NCBI GenBank assembly: GCA_020740775.1
Contig: JAHEWK010000002.1
Coordinates: 4,836,001 to 4,900,000, forward strand
Direction of reading: 5' to 3'
From: Ilyonectria destructans
Taxonomy: Eukaryota; Ascomycota; Sordariomycetes; Hypocreales; Nectriaceae
DNA: 64,000 bases
In this document: in pieces, positions 52,149 through 61,459 of the stretch
Layout of the letters: each line of letters starts with the position of its first letter
How positions within the stretch are numbered: the stretch's first letter is position 1
Notes under the pieces: generated by a model
The model's database searches: none
Seen by the model: only the letters and a program-made list of their open reading frames with translations
What the model was told of the DNA's origin: nothing
Position numbers and translations under genes: made by a program

Positions 52149-52586
52149 GACAAAGAACGGGTCAAAGACTCATCCAAGTCACTCAATCCCTCAATCCCTC
52201 AATGACCCAGTCAATGACCCATCAATTCCCTAGTCAACAACCCAGTCAAACAACCCAGTCCATACCCCAGTCATTGCCCTTGACCCATCCAACAGGCCCT
52301 CTCATGACATGCCACGTCCCACTTGGTCAGGCCTAAAAGCACGCCCCACGGTGCCCACGGTGCCCACCGGGTCAATTTTATCACCGAGGTGACGGTGACG
52401 AGCGAGGAACGGCTGGGGGCCGAAAACATTTTCTCAGACCGAGTTGTCCAGCCTTCTACCAGCCTTCCCTTGGCCATACCCTCGAGTATCCAACCAACTA
52501 CTCAAAACCTGCGCCGGTCCGCGACTCGATCCGATCCTAATTCCCTTTCCCGACCATTATACCCGTTCCTCTCACAGTACCTCGAC

Positions 52587-55327
52587 ATGGGAAACGTTCT
52601 CTCCGCATTCTCCCACAGTAGCGGTGGGGGTCTCTCCATAGCGGAGAAGGCGGCCTTGGAGTCGAAGCTCAAGGACCGCGAGGAGACAATCGCCATCCTC
52701 GAGGAGGACCTGTCGAAGAAGGAGAAGGAGTACACCGCCATCTCCAAGGATGCAGACGAGCTGCGTCTGAAGATCAAGAACCTGGACGCCGAGTCGGCGT
52801 CGACCCGCCAGGAGGGGCAGGGCCAGCTTGCTCAACTTCAGGCCGAGCTCAAGGACACCAGCGACAAGGCCGCCGAGCAGCTGCGAACTATTGAGGAGGC
52901 CGCTACGTCTCGTGCCCAGCAGCTCGATGCCGCCAGGGCCGAGCTCGCCGCCGTCGAGGAGAAGCTCAAGGGGCTCGACCAGGACAAGCAGGCCATCGCC
53001 GCCGAGCTTGCCGCCGTCACCCAGCAGCTGACCGTCACCAAGGAGGAGCGAGCTGCCCTCGAGACGGCCCTCAAGGAGGAGATTACCTCTCTCCAGGCCC
53101 AGGTTGCCGAGTCCGAGCAGAAGCTGCAGACCCTGCAAGAGTCACAGGCCAAGCTCGAGGGCGACCTCGCCGCCGCCGCCAAGGATCTCGAGGAGCAGAA
53201 GACGGCTCTGTCAGACTCTGAGACGAGCCTCACTGCCCTCCAGCAAACCCACGACACGCTCAAGGCCGACTCCGAGTCAGAACTCGCCGTCGCCAAGAAG
53301 GACCTTGTCGACGCCCAAGAAAAACACACCACCCTACAAAAGGCTCACGAGAGCCTCCAGGCTGGCTCCTCCGGCGACCTCGCCGCGCTGCAAAAGGACC
53401 TGGCCGACCTCCAGGCCAAGTACGCCGCGCTCGAGGCGGCCAACGAGACCCTGAAGAAGGAGTCGGCTGCCGAGCTGGCCGCCGCCCAGAAGGAGACGGC
53501 CGACCTGCAGGAGAAGCAAACTGCACTACAAACATCACACGACAGCCTCGCACAGGAGGTCGAGGCCTCCAAGAAGGCCCTCGCCGCCGCCGAGGAGCAG
53601 AAGAAGGCTGCCGAGGCCGAGCACGCATCACAGCTTGAGAAGTTCCAGGCCGACCTTGCCAAGGCTCAGGCCGACCTCGCCGACTCGCAGGAGAGCCAGA
53701 AGAAGCTCGGAGACGAGCACGCCGCCGACGCCGCAAAGGCCAAGGAGGCTGCTTCTGAGCTCGACACCAAGCTGCAGACCCTGACTGAGGAGCACGCCTC
53801 TCTCAAGAAGGAGCTGGAGGAGCGAGCCGCCAAGCTCGAGACCGTCACTGCCGAGCACGCGACGCTCCAAAAAGAGCACGACGACACCGCTGCCAAGCTC
53901 AGCACGGCATCGGAGGAGCACGAGACCTTGAAGAAGGACTTTGCCGCCCAAACTGCCACGCTCCAGGCCTCATCTGGCGACAACGAGGCTGCCGTGAAGC
54001 AACACGAGGACGACGTGGCCAAGCTCAAGGCCGCCACCGAGGAGGTCGACGCCCTGAAGAAGACGCACGAGGAGGAGGCGGCCAAGCTCGCTGCCGTCGA
54101 GAAGCAGGTCGAGGCCGCGGAGGCCAAGGCAACCAAGACTGAGGCGGACCTCGCGGCTCTGCAGACTGTAAGTCATTCGCGCCGAATCACGTTGATCACG
54201 AGCTAACCCATGCACAGGAGAAGACGGCTTTCGAGACCAAGATCGCCGACCTCGAGTCTGAAGCACAAAAGTCCAACGACGCCGAGGCTGCCCTCAAGGC
54301 CAAGCTCGACGAGGCCCAGGCCAGCATCACCACTGCCGAAGCCGCCGCCAAGGACGCCGAGACTGCCCTGCAGGCCAAGCTGTCCGCCGCCGAGTCTGGT
54401 CTGGCCACCGCCGAGACCGAGAAGGCTGCCGTGCAGGAGTCCGAGGCTGCTCTCAAGAGCAAGCTTGAGGAGGCCCAGGCTTCTCTGGCTGCCGCTGAGA
54501 CCGCCGCCAAGGATGCCGAGGCTGCCTTGAAGACCAAGCTTGAGCAGACCGAGTCTAGCCTCTCTGCCTCTGAGACTGAGAAGAAGGAGGCCAAGGACGC
54601 TGAGGCTGCTCTGAAGACCAAGCTCGAAGCTGCGGAGGCTAGCCTCTCCACCGCCGAGGCTGCGGCCAAGGACGCTGAGGCTGCCCTGAAGACCAAGCTG
54701 GACGAGGCTCAAGCCAGCCTCGCCACTGCTGAGGGTGAGACGAAGGAGGCCAAGGATGCCGAGACCGCCTTGAAGGCTAAGCTCGAGCAAACCGAGACCA
54801 GCCTCGCCACCGCCGAGACTGCGGCCAAGGAGTCTGAGACTGCCTTGAAGACGAAGCTGGACGAGGCTCAGGCCAGCCTTGCTTCCGTCGAGGCCGAGAA
54901 GAAGGATGCTGAGGCCGCCCTCAAGACCAAGTTGGACGAGGCTCAAGCCAGCCTCGCTGCCGCTGAGAGTGAGAAGAAGGCGGCTGCTGAGAAGAGCAGT
55001 GCCTCCGAGGAGGAGCTCAAGACCAAGCTCAGCGCGGCCGAGGCCAGCCTCGCCACCACCGAGACGGAGAAGAAGGAGGCCAAGGACTCCGAGGCCGCCC
55101 TGAAGACGAAGCTCGAGGCGGCTGAGGCCAGCCTAACCACGGCCGAGACGCAAACCAAGGACGCCAAGGACGCCTCGGCGGCGCTGCAGACCAAGCTCGA
55201 CGCGGCCGAGGCCAGCCTGAAGGCATCCGAGGCGGAAAAGACGGCTGCGGCCGACAAGTTCAAGGCGCTCGAGGAGGAGCTGAAGCAGCTCAAGGACAAG
55301 GCCAGCGAGGCGGCCAGCGAGGCTTAA
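52587..55327 (+). CDS. long Ala/Glu/Lys-rich coiled-coil repeat protein with N-myristoylation signal
   Basis: Two exons, 52587-54167 and 54218-55327, give 896 residues. The ATG at 52587 is chosen because it yields MGNVLSAFS, a good N-myristoylation signal (Gly2, Ser6), and because upstream in-frame sequence is not protein-like. Nearly the whole protein is heptad-repeat helix without prolines. From about residue 545 it is built of 28- to 32-residue units such as AALKTKLEEAQASLAAAETA with AKDAE or EKKEAKDSE linkers, at least ten in tandem. It is probably a membrane-tethered filament, spacer or scaffold protein in the hypha. No enzymatic domain is seen, and orthology cannot be judged because low-complexity coiled coils mimic each other. 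Confidence 0.82.
54230..55310 (+). repeat. tandem coding repeats of the coiled-coil protein
   Basis: Imperfect units of about 84-96 bp encode AEAALKTKLDEAQASLATAE-type segments. Because of codon bias, the reverse strand also has long open frames, which are shadows. Confidence 0.75.
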
Positions 55328-56147
55328 GCGCAACGTCTTCCCCCATGACTGAATGATTTGCATAACCTGGAGAGGAACTTTTCCATTCTGACGTACGAAA
55401 CGAGATGGGAACAACGAAGGAGTAGGCGTTCACGTCTCTGATGATATCGATACCCACCCCCCACCCCAACCCCCATAGCTTTCTAGTTTGATGTTGTTTT
55501 GACATTTTAGAATACCTAATTCAATGCTGCTCAGGCGTCTGAGATGGTGGCCGACTATCTGTGTCGTTTTCCGATGCCCATATTTCATTCACTCGTCTCT
55601 CTACGGTTCCTATTTTTCCGTGCATGAAATAGTCCAGTCAAGTCATGATTTCCCTGTATGACCTCACTTTGGCCATCTGATGGCTGGGCCCCACGTCGGC
55701 CGACAGCTCCGGGTCCACTCCCCCGCACGGCCGAACGCCCTGCGAGATGTTCGTCACAAGGGTGACCTCGGCCCTTTTCGCATTCAGGTGGCTGGCGATC
55801 AATTAAACAAGGGCTTTTTCGCGTCTCTGTTTGGGGCAAGGCGTCGGAGGAGAGGCCGTTTGGTCGAGATAGCAGGGGATATGGTGAATTGCAAGCTAGG
55901 CGGGGAGTTTGGACCTTTATGCGTAGTTGGAGACATGGGATTGTCGAGCGGATAGTCTCTCCCTGGCTGTATAATTGTTGCTATACGAGAGTTATGAGTT
56001 GGAGATGTGGTGGCGCCTGTATCAATCTTAGGGGCTGTTGGAGTTGATGGAAGTGAAGCAATGCACATAATGTAATAAGATACTGGTGAATATTTGCATC
56101 CTGTCTGGTTCAATCGTAATGTCTCGTATTATTATCTACCTCTCTAG
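55328..56147. other. convergent 3' intergenic region
   Basis: Between the ends of the coiled-coil and sialidase-like genes. It contains CCCCACCCC runs near 55457. No gene is recognised. Confidence 0.5.
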
Positions 56148-57296
56148 CTACGAACTCTCAACCCACTGCTCAATGTTCTGGATCCTCACGTACTTGATGT
56201 ACTGTCGGTGGAAAGTGAAAGCAATGTGCACCGGGGCATCAGGTGCCTCCTGCTCAGCCAATATGCTCGGGTAGCTCAGCTCCCGGTTCGTCTTTTCCTT
56301 GGAGTTGTTGGTCATGCAGAATCCATCTCCCTCCTCCAGCACCCTCTCCTTCCACGTTAGGCCGTCGTCGTTGGAGATGCCCACCGTCAACGTCTTGCGC
56401 GGCGTGCCCCAGACGGCCACTTTGCCGTCGACGGCGGCCTGGTTAGGTCGCTTGTCGTCCTCGGGCGTGATGTCGTCGTACAAGCCCTCGCGTCTGTCCA
56501 AGTGAGGTTCCGAGGCGGATCTGTTGAACACCAGGGCGATCTTGCCTGAAGGGAGACGGGCGGCGCAGATTCCACTGTTGGGATTGGGCAGATTGGTAGC
56601 CTTAGGAGCCTCCCAGTTTAGACCGTCGGGAGATGTTGCGCGGTAGATGCAATCGGCCCAGCGGCTGCGGAAGAAAGCGACATAGACCGGGCTTCCCTTT
56701 GCAGGAGGAACAATCTGCATGTGGACGGAACCAACGCTGTCTGGGACAATGTTTTCTGCCCATGTCTTGCCATCGTCGCGAGAGTAGAAGACGGCGGAGA
56801 TGTCGTTGTTGCCAATCCATCGCTGCCCAGGCGTGGATCGACAGTAGAAGATGGGCAATACCCAGGTTCCGTCTTCGAGAACGACGAGTGGCTGGCGGAC
56901 AAATGCACCAGTCTTGCCCTCGAGAGGATAATGAGGCTCAGACCATGTAACGCCGTTATCACTCGAGGTGCGGGCCATAATCACAGCTCCGTCCTGGTTG
57001 CCGGCATCCTGCGACGTGTGGAACAGCCAGATATCGCCCGTCTTGGGCGCCCGGAACAAGACAGGGTTCTGGCAGCTCCGGTTGGTAGCAGACGAGATCT
57101 TCTGCGGCGCAGACCAAGTGCTTTCTCCCGCCTCCTGGCGAGACAGCCAGATGCTAATGTCTGGGAGACCCTCCTGCGAACCGCCGAACCAAACGCACAG
57201 CAGCGTCTTGTCCGGCAGCTGCAAAAGGTTGGAGGCGTGTGACTGGATGGTGGCTGCGGGGAGGGCCGCGCTGGAAAGACGGGGAGAGGCTGCCAT
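56148..57296 (-). CDS. sialidase-like BNR-repeat glycoside hydrolase
   Basis: Single exon, 382 residues from the ATG at 57296 (MAASPRLSSAALP); upstream codons lack an ATG. Four Asp-box (S-x-D-x-G-x-T-W) motifs mark the beta-propeller: SSDNGVTWSEP, SRDDGKTWAEN, SPDGLNWEAP and SNDDGLTWKER. Conserved sialidase-type segments include VWFGGSQEGLPDISIWLSRQ, CQNPVLFRAPKTGDIWLFHT and REGLYDDITPEDDKRPNQ. No signal peptide is seen, so it is probably intracellular. Related BNR_2 proteins include exo-sialidases and rhamnogalacturonan-active enzymes; the sugar cannot be fixed from sequence. It is divergent from a hexose-type MFS transporter. Confidence 0.85.
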   Translation of the reverse strand: MAASPRLSSAALPAATIQSHASNLLQLPDKTLLCVWFGGSQEGLPDISIWLSRQEAGESTWSAPQKISSATNRSCQNPVLFRAPKTGDIWLFHTSQDAGNQDGAVIMARTSSDNGVTWSEPHYPLEGKTGAFVRQPLVVLEDGTWVLPIFYCRSTPGQRWIGNNDISAVFYSRDDGKTWAENIVPDSVGSVHMQIVPPAKGSPVYVAFFRSRWADCIYRATSPDGLNWEAPKATNLPNPNSGICAARLPSGKIALVFNRSASEPHLDRREGLYDDITPEDDKRPNQAAVDGKVAVWGTPRKTLTVGISNDDGLTWKERVLEEGDGFCMTNNSKEKTNRELSYPSILAEQEAPDAPVHIAFTFHRQYIKYVRIQNIEQWVESS

Positions 57297-57925
57297 GTTG
57301 GCGATAATGGCGAGCTGGACTCTGAGAATAATCGGGATTGGATGCTCGACAATTGTGTCTGTGCAGCCGGTGCTAATGCTACTAGAGCCGGCATTAATAG
57401 TACCGTTGGATTCATCAGATTCACCATTTGCACTGCCGTCGCTCGCCCTATGCCGCACATATCTCCGGTCCGTCCCCGCATCACGGCATCCTTGTTAGAT
57501 GTTTCCCTGCAGGGTCACGACTCGGGGAACCCCCCAGCAGAGTTGGAGCGCAGTTCCGCAGCTAGGACTTGCGGCCGAGATCCGTTTCCAGGCTAGCTCG
57601 GCCACCGTGAAGCAAACCACGGCCGTTGAGATGGTCAGATGTGGGGAATCTAGACGCCTCCGGCAGCTAGAACCTGGGGTAGTCGACTCATGGAACGATT
57701 GACTGAGTCGTCCTCTGCAACTGGTCCCGCGCGGGGAACCATGCTAGTAGCTCATATCCCCATGGGGACTCCGGGCGAGGCACTTGGCCGAGTAACCTGA
57801 GTATATGTTGCGTCGAGCCCGTCGAGTTCTATCTCGAACAGCAAGCAGGAAGCGCAAGGAAGCCTCTGACAAGGACTCCTCCACAGAACTCTCCCGTTAC
57901 TCCTGACACCTGCAACACGGCGACA
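57297..57925. other. divergent promoter of sialidase-like and sugar-transporter genes
   Basis: 629 bases separating two divergent sugar-related genes, which suggests co-regulation. Several CGGGG/CCCCG stretches occur, for example CGCGGGGAA at 57731-57739, but there is no clear dyad. Confidence 0.5.
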
Positions 57926-59866
57926 ATGGGCGGCGGCACCTCTCTCTGGGCTTCTCCTGAGTGGAAGAAGGACCCCAAGGAAATCTTCAACGGGCGGCTC
58001 CTGCTGCTGGGCATCACCATCGCCTTTGCGGGTTGCTCGTATGGATTCGACCAGGGCAACATTGGCGGCATCATGACGTTTCCGTCGTTTCGGAAGGCGT
58101 TTGGGTTCGACGAACTGACGACCTCAGAGGCGGACACGAGAGGTGAGCAGATCGGCTTTCTGGCTACGCTCGCAGGCTAACTTTTATTACAGAGGGAAAC
58201 ATTGCAGCTATGCGTAAGTGAATACATGCTACGACATAGGGCAGGTCTAACCCGGATGAATAGTGGCTGCTGGTGGTTCCGCTGGCGCCCTTCTCGCAGC
58301 GCCGTGTGCCGACTTTCTGGGTCGGAAAATATCCGTCGCTATCATGGCGGGTCTCTTCCTCGTCGGATGCAGCATGCAGGAAGTCCCTAACCTGAATGTT
58401 CTCTATGCCGGGAGACTTCTGGCCGGCCTCGCTATTGGTGCCCAGTCCATGGTGAGCATTTGCCTCTTCACCCCGTCTCACTTGGTCGCCTCTGACCTTG
58501 AACCATGCAGCTTGCTCCTCAGTACCTCGCCGAAAACTCTCCAAAGTCGATCCGAGGCTCTCTCACCACCACGTACAATCTCATGATCATCTTTGCTCTC
58601 GCTGTTGCGTTCTGGATCAACTACGCCGTCAGCACCTGGAAGAACCAGGACCCGAACAACAACAAGTCGTGGCAGCTGGCTCTTGGCGTCCAGCTCATTC
58701 CAGGCTTCTTCCTCTTCGCTCTCATCTGGTGTAAGTCGCCACAAGCACCTACACGTGTAGCTTAGCTGACATGCCATCTAGTTGTCGTCGAGACCCCCCG
58801 TGCTCTGATCTCCAAGGGACAATACGAGGTTGGCCTCAAGAACCTGTGCAAGCTGCGAGGCCTGCCCGCGGACCACCCCTACGTCCACCAGGAATACATG
58901 GAGATTACCGCGCAGGCAGAGATCGAGCAGGCCCAGACAAAGGGTGAGTGCTAATCTCGAGGGATGCAACATGAATTCCAACTAACCTCCACCAGGTTAC
59001 GGCTACATCACCGTCATGCGCGAAATCGCCACCAACGCCAGCAACCGCCGCCGCCTCTTCCTCGCCGTCATGCTCTTCATCTTCCACAAGCTCACTGGCA
59101 CCGACTCGATCAACTACTTTGCCCCTCAGATTTTCTCCATGATTGGTGTTGCCAAGGGCTCCAGCTCTCTTCTCACCACCGGAGTGTACGGCGTTGTTAA
59201 GTTGGCAGCGACTATCATCTACGTTACCGTGATAGTTGACCGCGTGGGCCGCCGTCTCCCGCTCATGATTGGTGCCGCCATCCAGGCTACTTCTATGCTA
59301 TACATTGGCCTCTACCTCCGTTTTGTCAACCCGGAGGCTGGTGGAGGTACCGAGGCCGGTGGAATTATTGGCATCGTCTGGTAAGCAAGCCCGTGTCAAT
59401 ATCTCACGGAATTCTCCAACTAACATGTCTCAGGCTCTACCTGTATGCCTTCGGCTGGTCATTTGGCCACTCTGTCGCCCCGTATGTCGTTGCCGCTGAG
59501 ATCTTCCCTGCCCGTATTCGATCCTTTTGCATGGCTTGCTGTTTGTTCACCAACTGGATCCTCAACTACGGTATCACTTCAGCGACTCCTCACATGCTTA
59601 CCACCATGGGATACGGCACTTTCCTCTTCTTCGCCGTCGCGACTTACATTGGCGTTGTCTTTATTTACTTCTGCCTGCCTGAGCTCAAGGGTCGCAGCAT
59701 TGAGTCCATGGATGATCTGTTCCAGCATTCCCTCTGGACCATGTTCAAACGTGCCTACCCTACCGAAGAAGAAAAGGTTCGCCATGATGTCCAGGAAATT
59801 TTTCAACAGGAGAAGACCGAGGGTGGTGGTCGGGTTTCCATGGTTGAGGATGCCGAGAGGCGGTGA
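57926..59866 (+). CDS. MFS hexose-type sugar transporter
   Basis: Seven exons are proposed (57926-58142, 58193-58213, 58264-58451, 58511-58730, 58782-58943, 58996-59380, 59434-59866), giving 541 residues. Exon 2 is only 21 nt (EGNIAAM), but phases and protein continuity support it. Signatures: GITIAFAGCSYGFDQGNIGG, ADFLGRKISVAIMAGLFLVG, YAGRLLAGLAIGAQSMLAPQ, YLAENSPKSIRG, VVETPRALISKGQ, KLTGTDSINYFAPQIFSMIG and PELKGRSIESMDDLF. It is a sugar/H+ symporter of the plasma membrane. Paired divergently with the sialidase-like gene, it may import the sugar that enzyme releases or processes (inference). Confidence 0.9.
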
Positions 59867-60329
59867 TAGATGTTCGATGATACTGCTTGATTGCAGCAGT
59901 CTTGATTGAATGGGGCGGAATAGGAGACCATGTTGGAAGGTTAGCTGGTGTGATCCAGATAACCACCTTGCATAGTTTGCCAGTTATTTAGTTAGATAGG
60001 AAATATTCGAATCATTGCCGGCATTATTGATTTTCATGTTCAAGTCAATTTAATCTGATCCTGATACCCTCTCGTACTGAGGGATGCCTACTACGTAACC
60101 CGTTGACATAGTTGTCTAAGGAAATGCTGGTCACGCAATATATGAATATCTGACAGACAGTGTGTTATATTTTGAGCATACTCCTTGACTGTACAAGACT
60201 TGCAGGTATGCACATTTGCCACATATTAGACAGGAATGAATAGAAACGAAGCCACGGTGAGATTTGAATAAAGAGCATTTGATTCAAGCCATAACTATAA
60301 CAGTACATCTATATATTTAGGTGCCATCT
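59867..60329. other. convergent 3' intergenic region
   Basis: An AT-rich spacer between the sugar transporter and the aldo/keto reductase; no gene or repeat is seen. Confidence 0.5.
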
Positions 60330-61459
60330 TTACATTCCCTGGATCGCTCTCGGCTTGTACCCACTTTCCAAGTACTCGCAATCCTCCTTTGTGAGGGTTA
60401 CCTTCAGCGCATCGACCGCTTCGATAATGCGCTTCGGCGAGCTCAACCCTAGAATCGGATAGCAGCCCTGCTGAAGCACCCACGCCGTCGATACGAGCGC
60501 CATACTCACGCCCTTCTTGGCAGAAATCTCCTCTACCCGGTTGACAATATCCAAGTTGGCGTCAGCGAACCACGCATCCTTTTTCTTATCCATGCGGCTC
60601 CGTAGTGATGTCCCCTCCTCGTTTTCCTTGGGCAACGGCTTGGCAAGGAGACCACGCGCAATGGGGCTCCAAGGGATGACGCCGACGCCGGTTGCCTGGC
60701 AAAAGGGCAGCATTTCGCGCTCCTCTTCGCGGTAGAGCAGGTTGTAGAAGGGTTGCATTGAGATGAACTCGGTCCAGCCGTTGGATCGCGCAATGTACTG
60801 CAGCCGAGCGAATTCCCAGGTATACATGGACGATGCGCCGATGTAACGGACTTTTCCTGATTGTACAACGTCGTGGAGGGCGCGCATAATCTCTTCGGGT
60901 GGTGTCTCGCGGTCAAGACGGTGGATTTGGAGGACATCTGTATATGCATGTCAGAAAGCGTACTTGGCCAAGGCGCGACTGAGGGAGGACAACTCACCAA
61001 TATAATCCGTACCCAATCGCTCCAGACACTTGTCGACGGCATGGAATACATGCTTCCTGCTTAGTCCCATCTGGTTGACCATCGGGCCGTCGTTTACACT
61101 CGGAGGTCTCGAGTCGTCGTCCATGACGGGGTTAAAGATCTTTGACAGAATGACCACCTTTTGCCTCGGGATGTTGAACTTCTTGAGTGCCTTTCCGATA
61201 ATTACCTCGGACTTTCCGTTTGAATAAGTGTCAGCCGTGTCCCAGGTGTTGATGCCGTTGTCGTAGGCTGTCTTGAGGAGCTCGAGGCCATCCTCTTCGT
61301 CAAGAGTCCACGGCGAGGTATCCCATTTGGACGAGCCAAAGGTCATGCATCCCAAGATGATTTTTGAGACCTTGAGGCCGCTGTTTCCAAGTCTGAGGCG
61401 AGTGTTAATGCAGATCATACAAGTAAAGGCTTGGAGGTGTGTTACCTGACGTATTCCAT
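60330..61459 (-). CDS. aldo/keto reductase
   Basis: Three exons (61459-61446, 61392-60998, 60937-60330) give 338 residues. The first exon is only 14 nt and encodes MEYV plus part of Arg, giving MEYVRLGNSGLKVSKIILGC, the normal family start. The catalytic tetrad is present: Asp and Tyr in TWDTADTYSNGKSE, Lys in VVILSKIF, His in DVLQIHRLD. NADP(H)-binding blocks follow (YIGASSMYTWEFARLQ; IPWSPIARGLLA; PILGLSSPKRIIEAVDALKV). The length fits AKR family proteins. It reduces aldehydes or ketones in the cytosol; the substrate is unknown. No linked pathway genes are visible. Confidence 0.92.

Larger units (their letters stand above)
49782..52586. other. 2.8-kb gene-poor region with a methyltransferase relic and simple repeats
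   Basis: Apart from the decayed methyltransferase (49945-50330) and the 12-bp tandem repeat at 52113, no gene is seen. Frames such as 50570-50977 do not resemble protein. The stretch 52150-52280 is made of degenerate TCAATCCC / ACCCAGTCA units. Confidence 0.5.

Noticed and set aside
52572..55299. Long Leu- or Ser-rich frames on the minus strand opposite the coiled-coil gene
   Set aside because: They are reverse-strand shadows of the repetitive GAG/AAG/GCC codons; low complexity and no start context.
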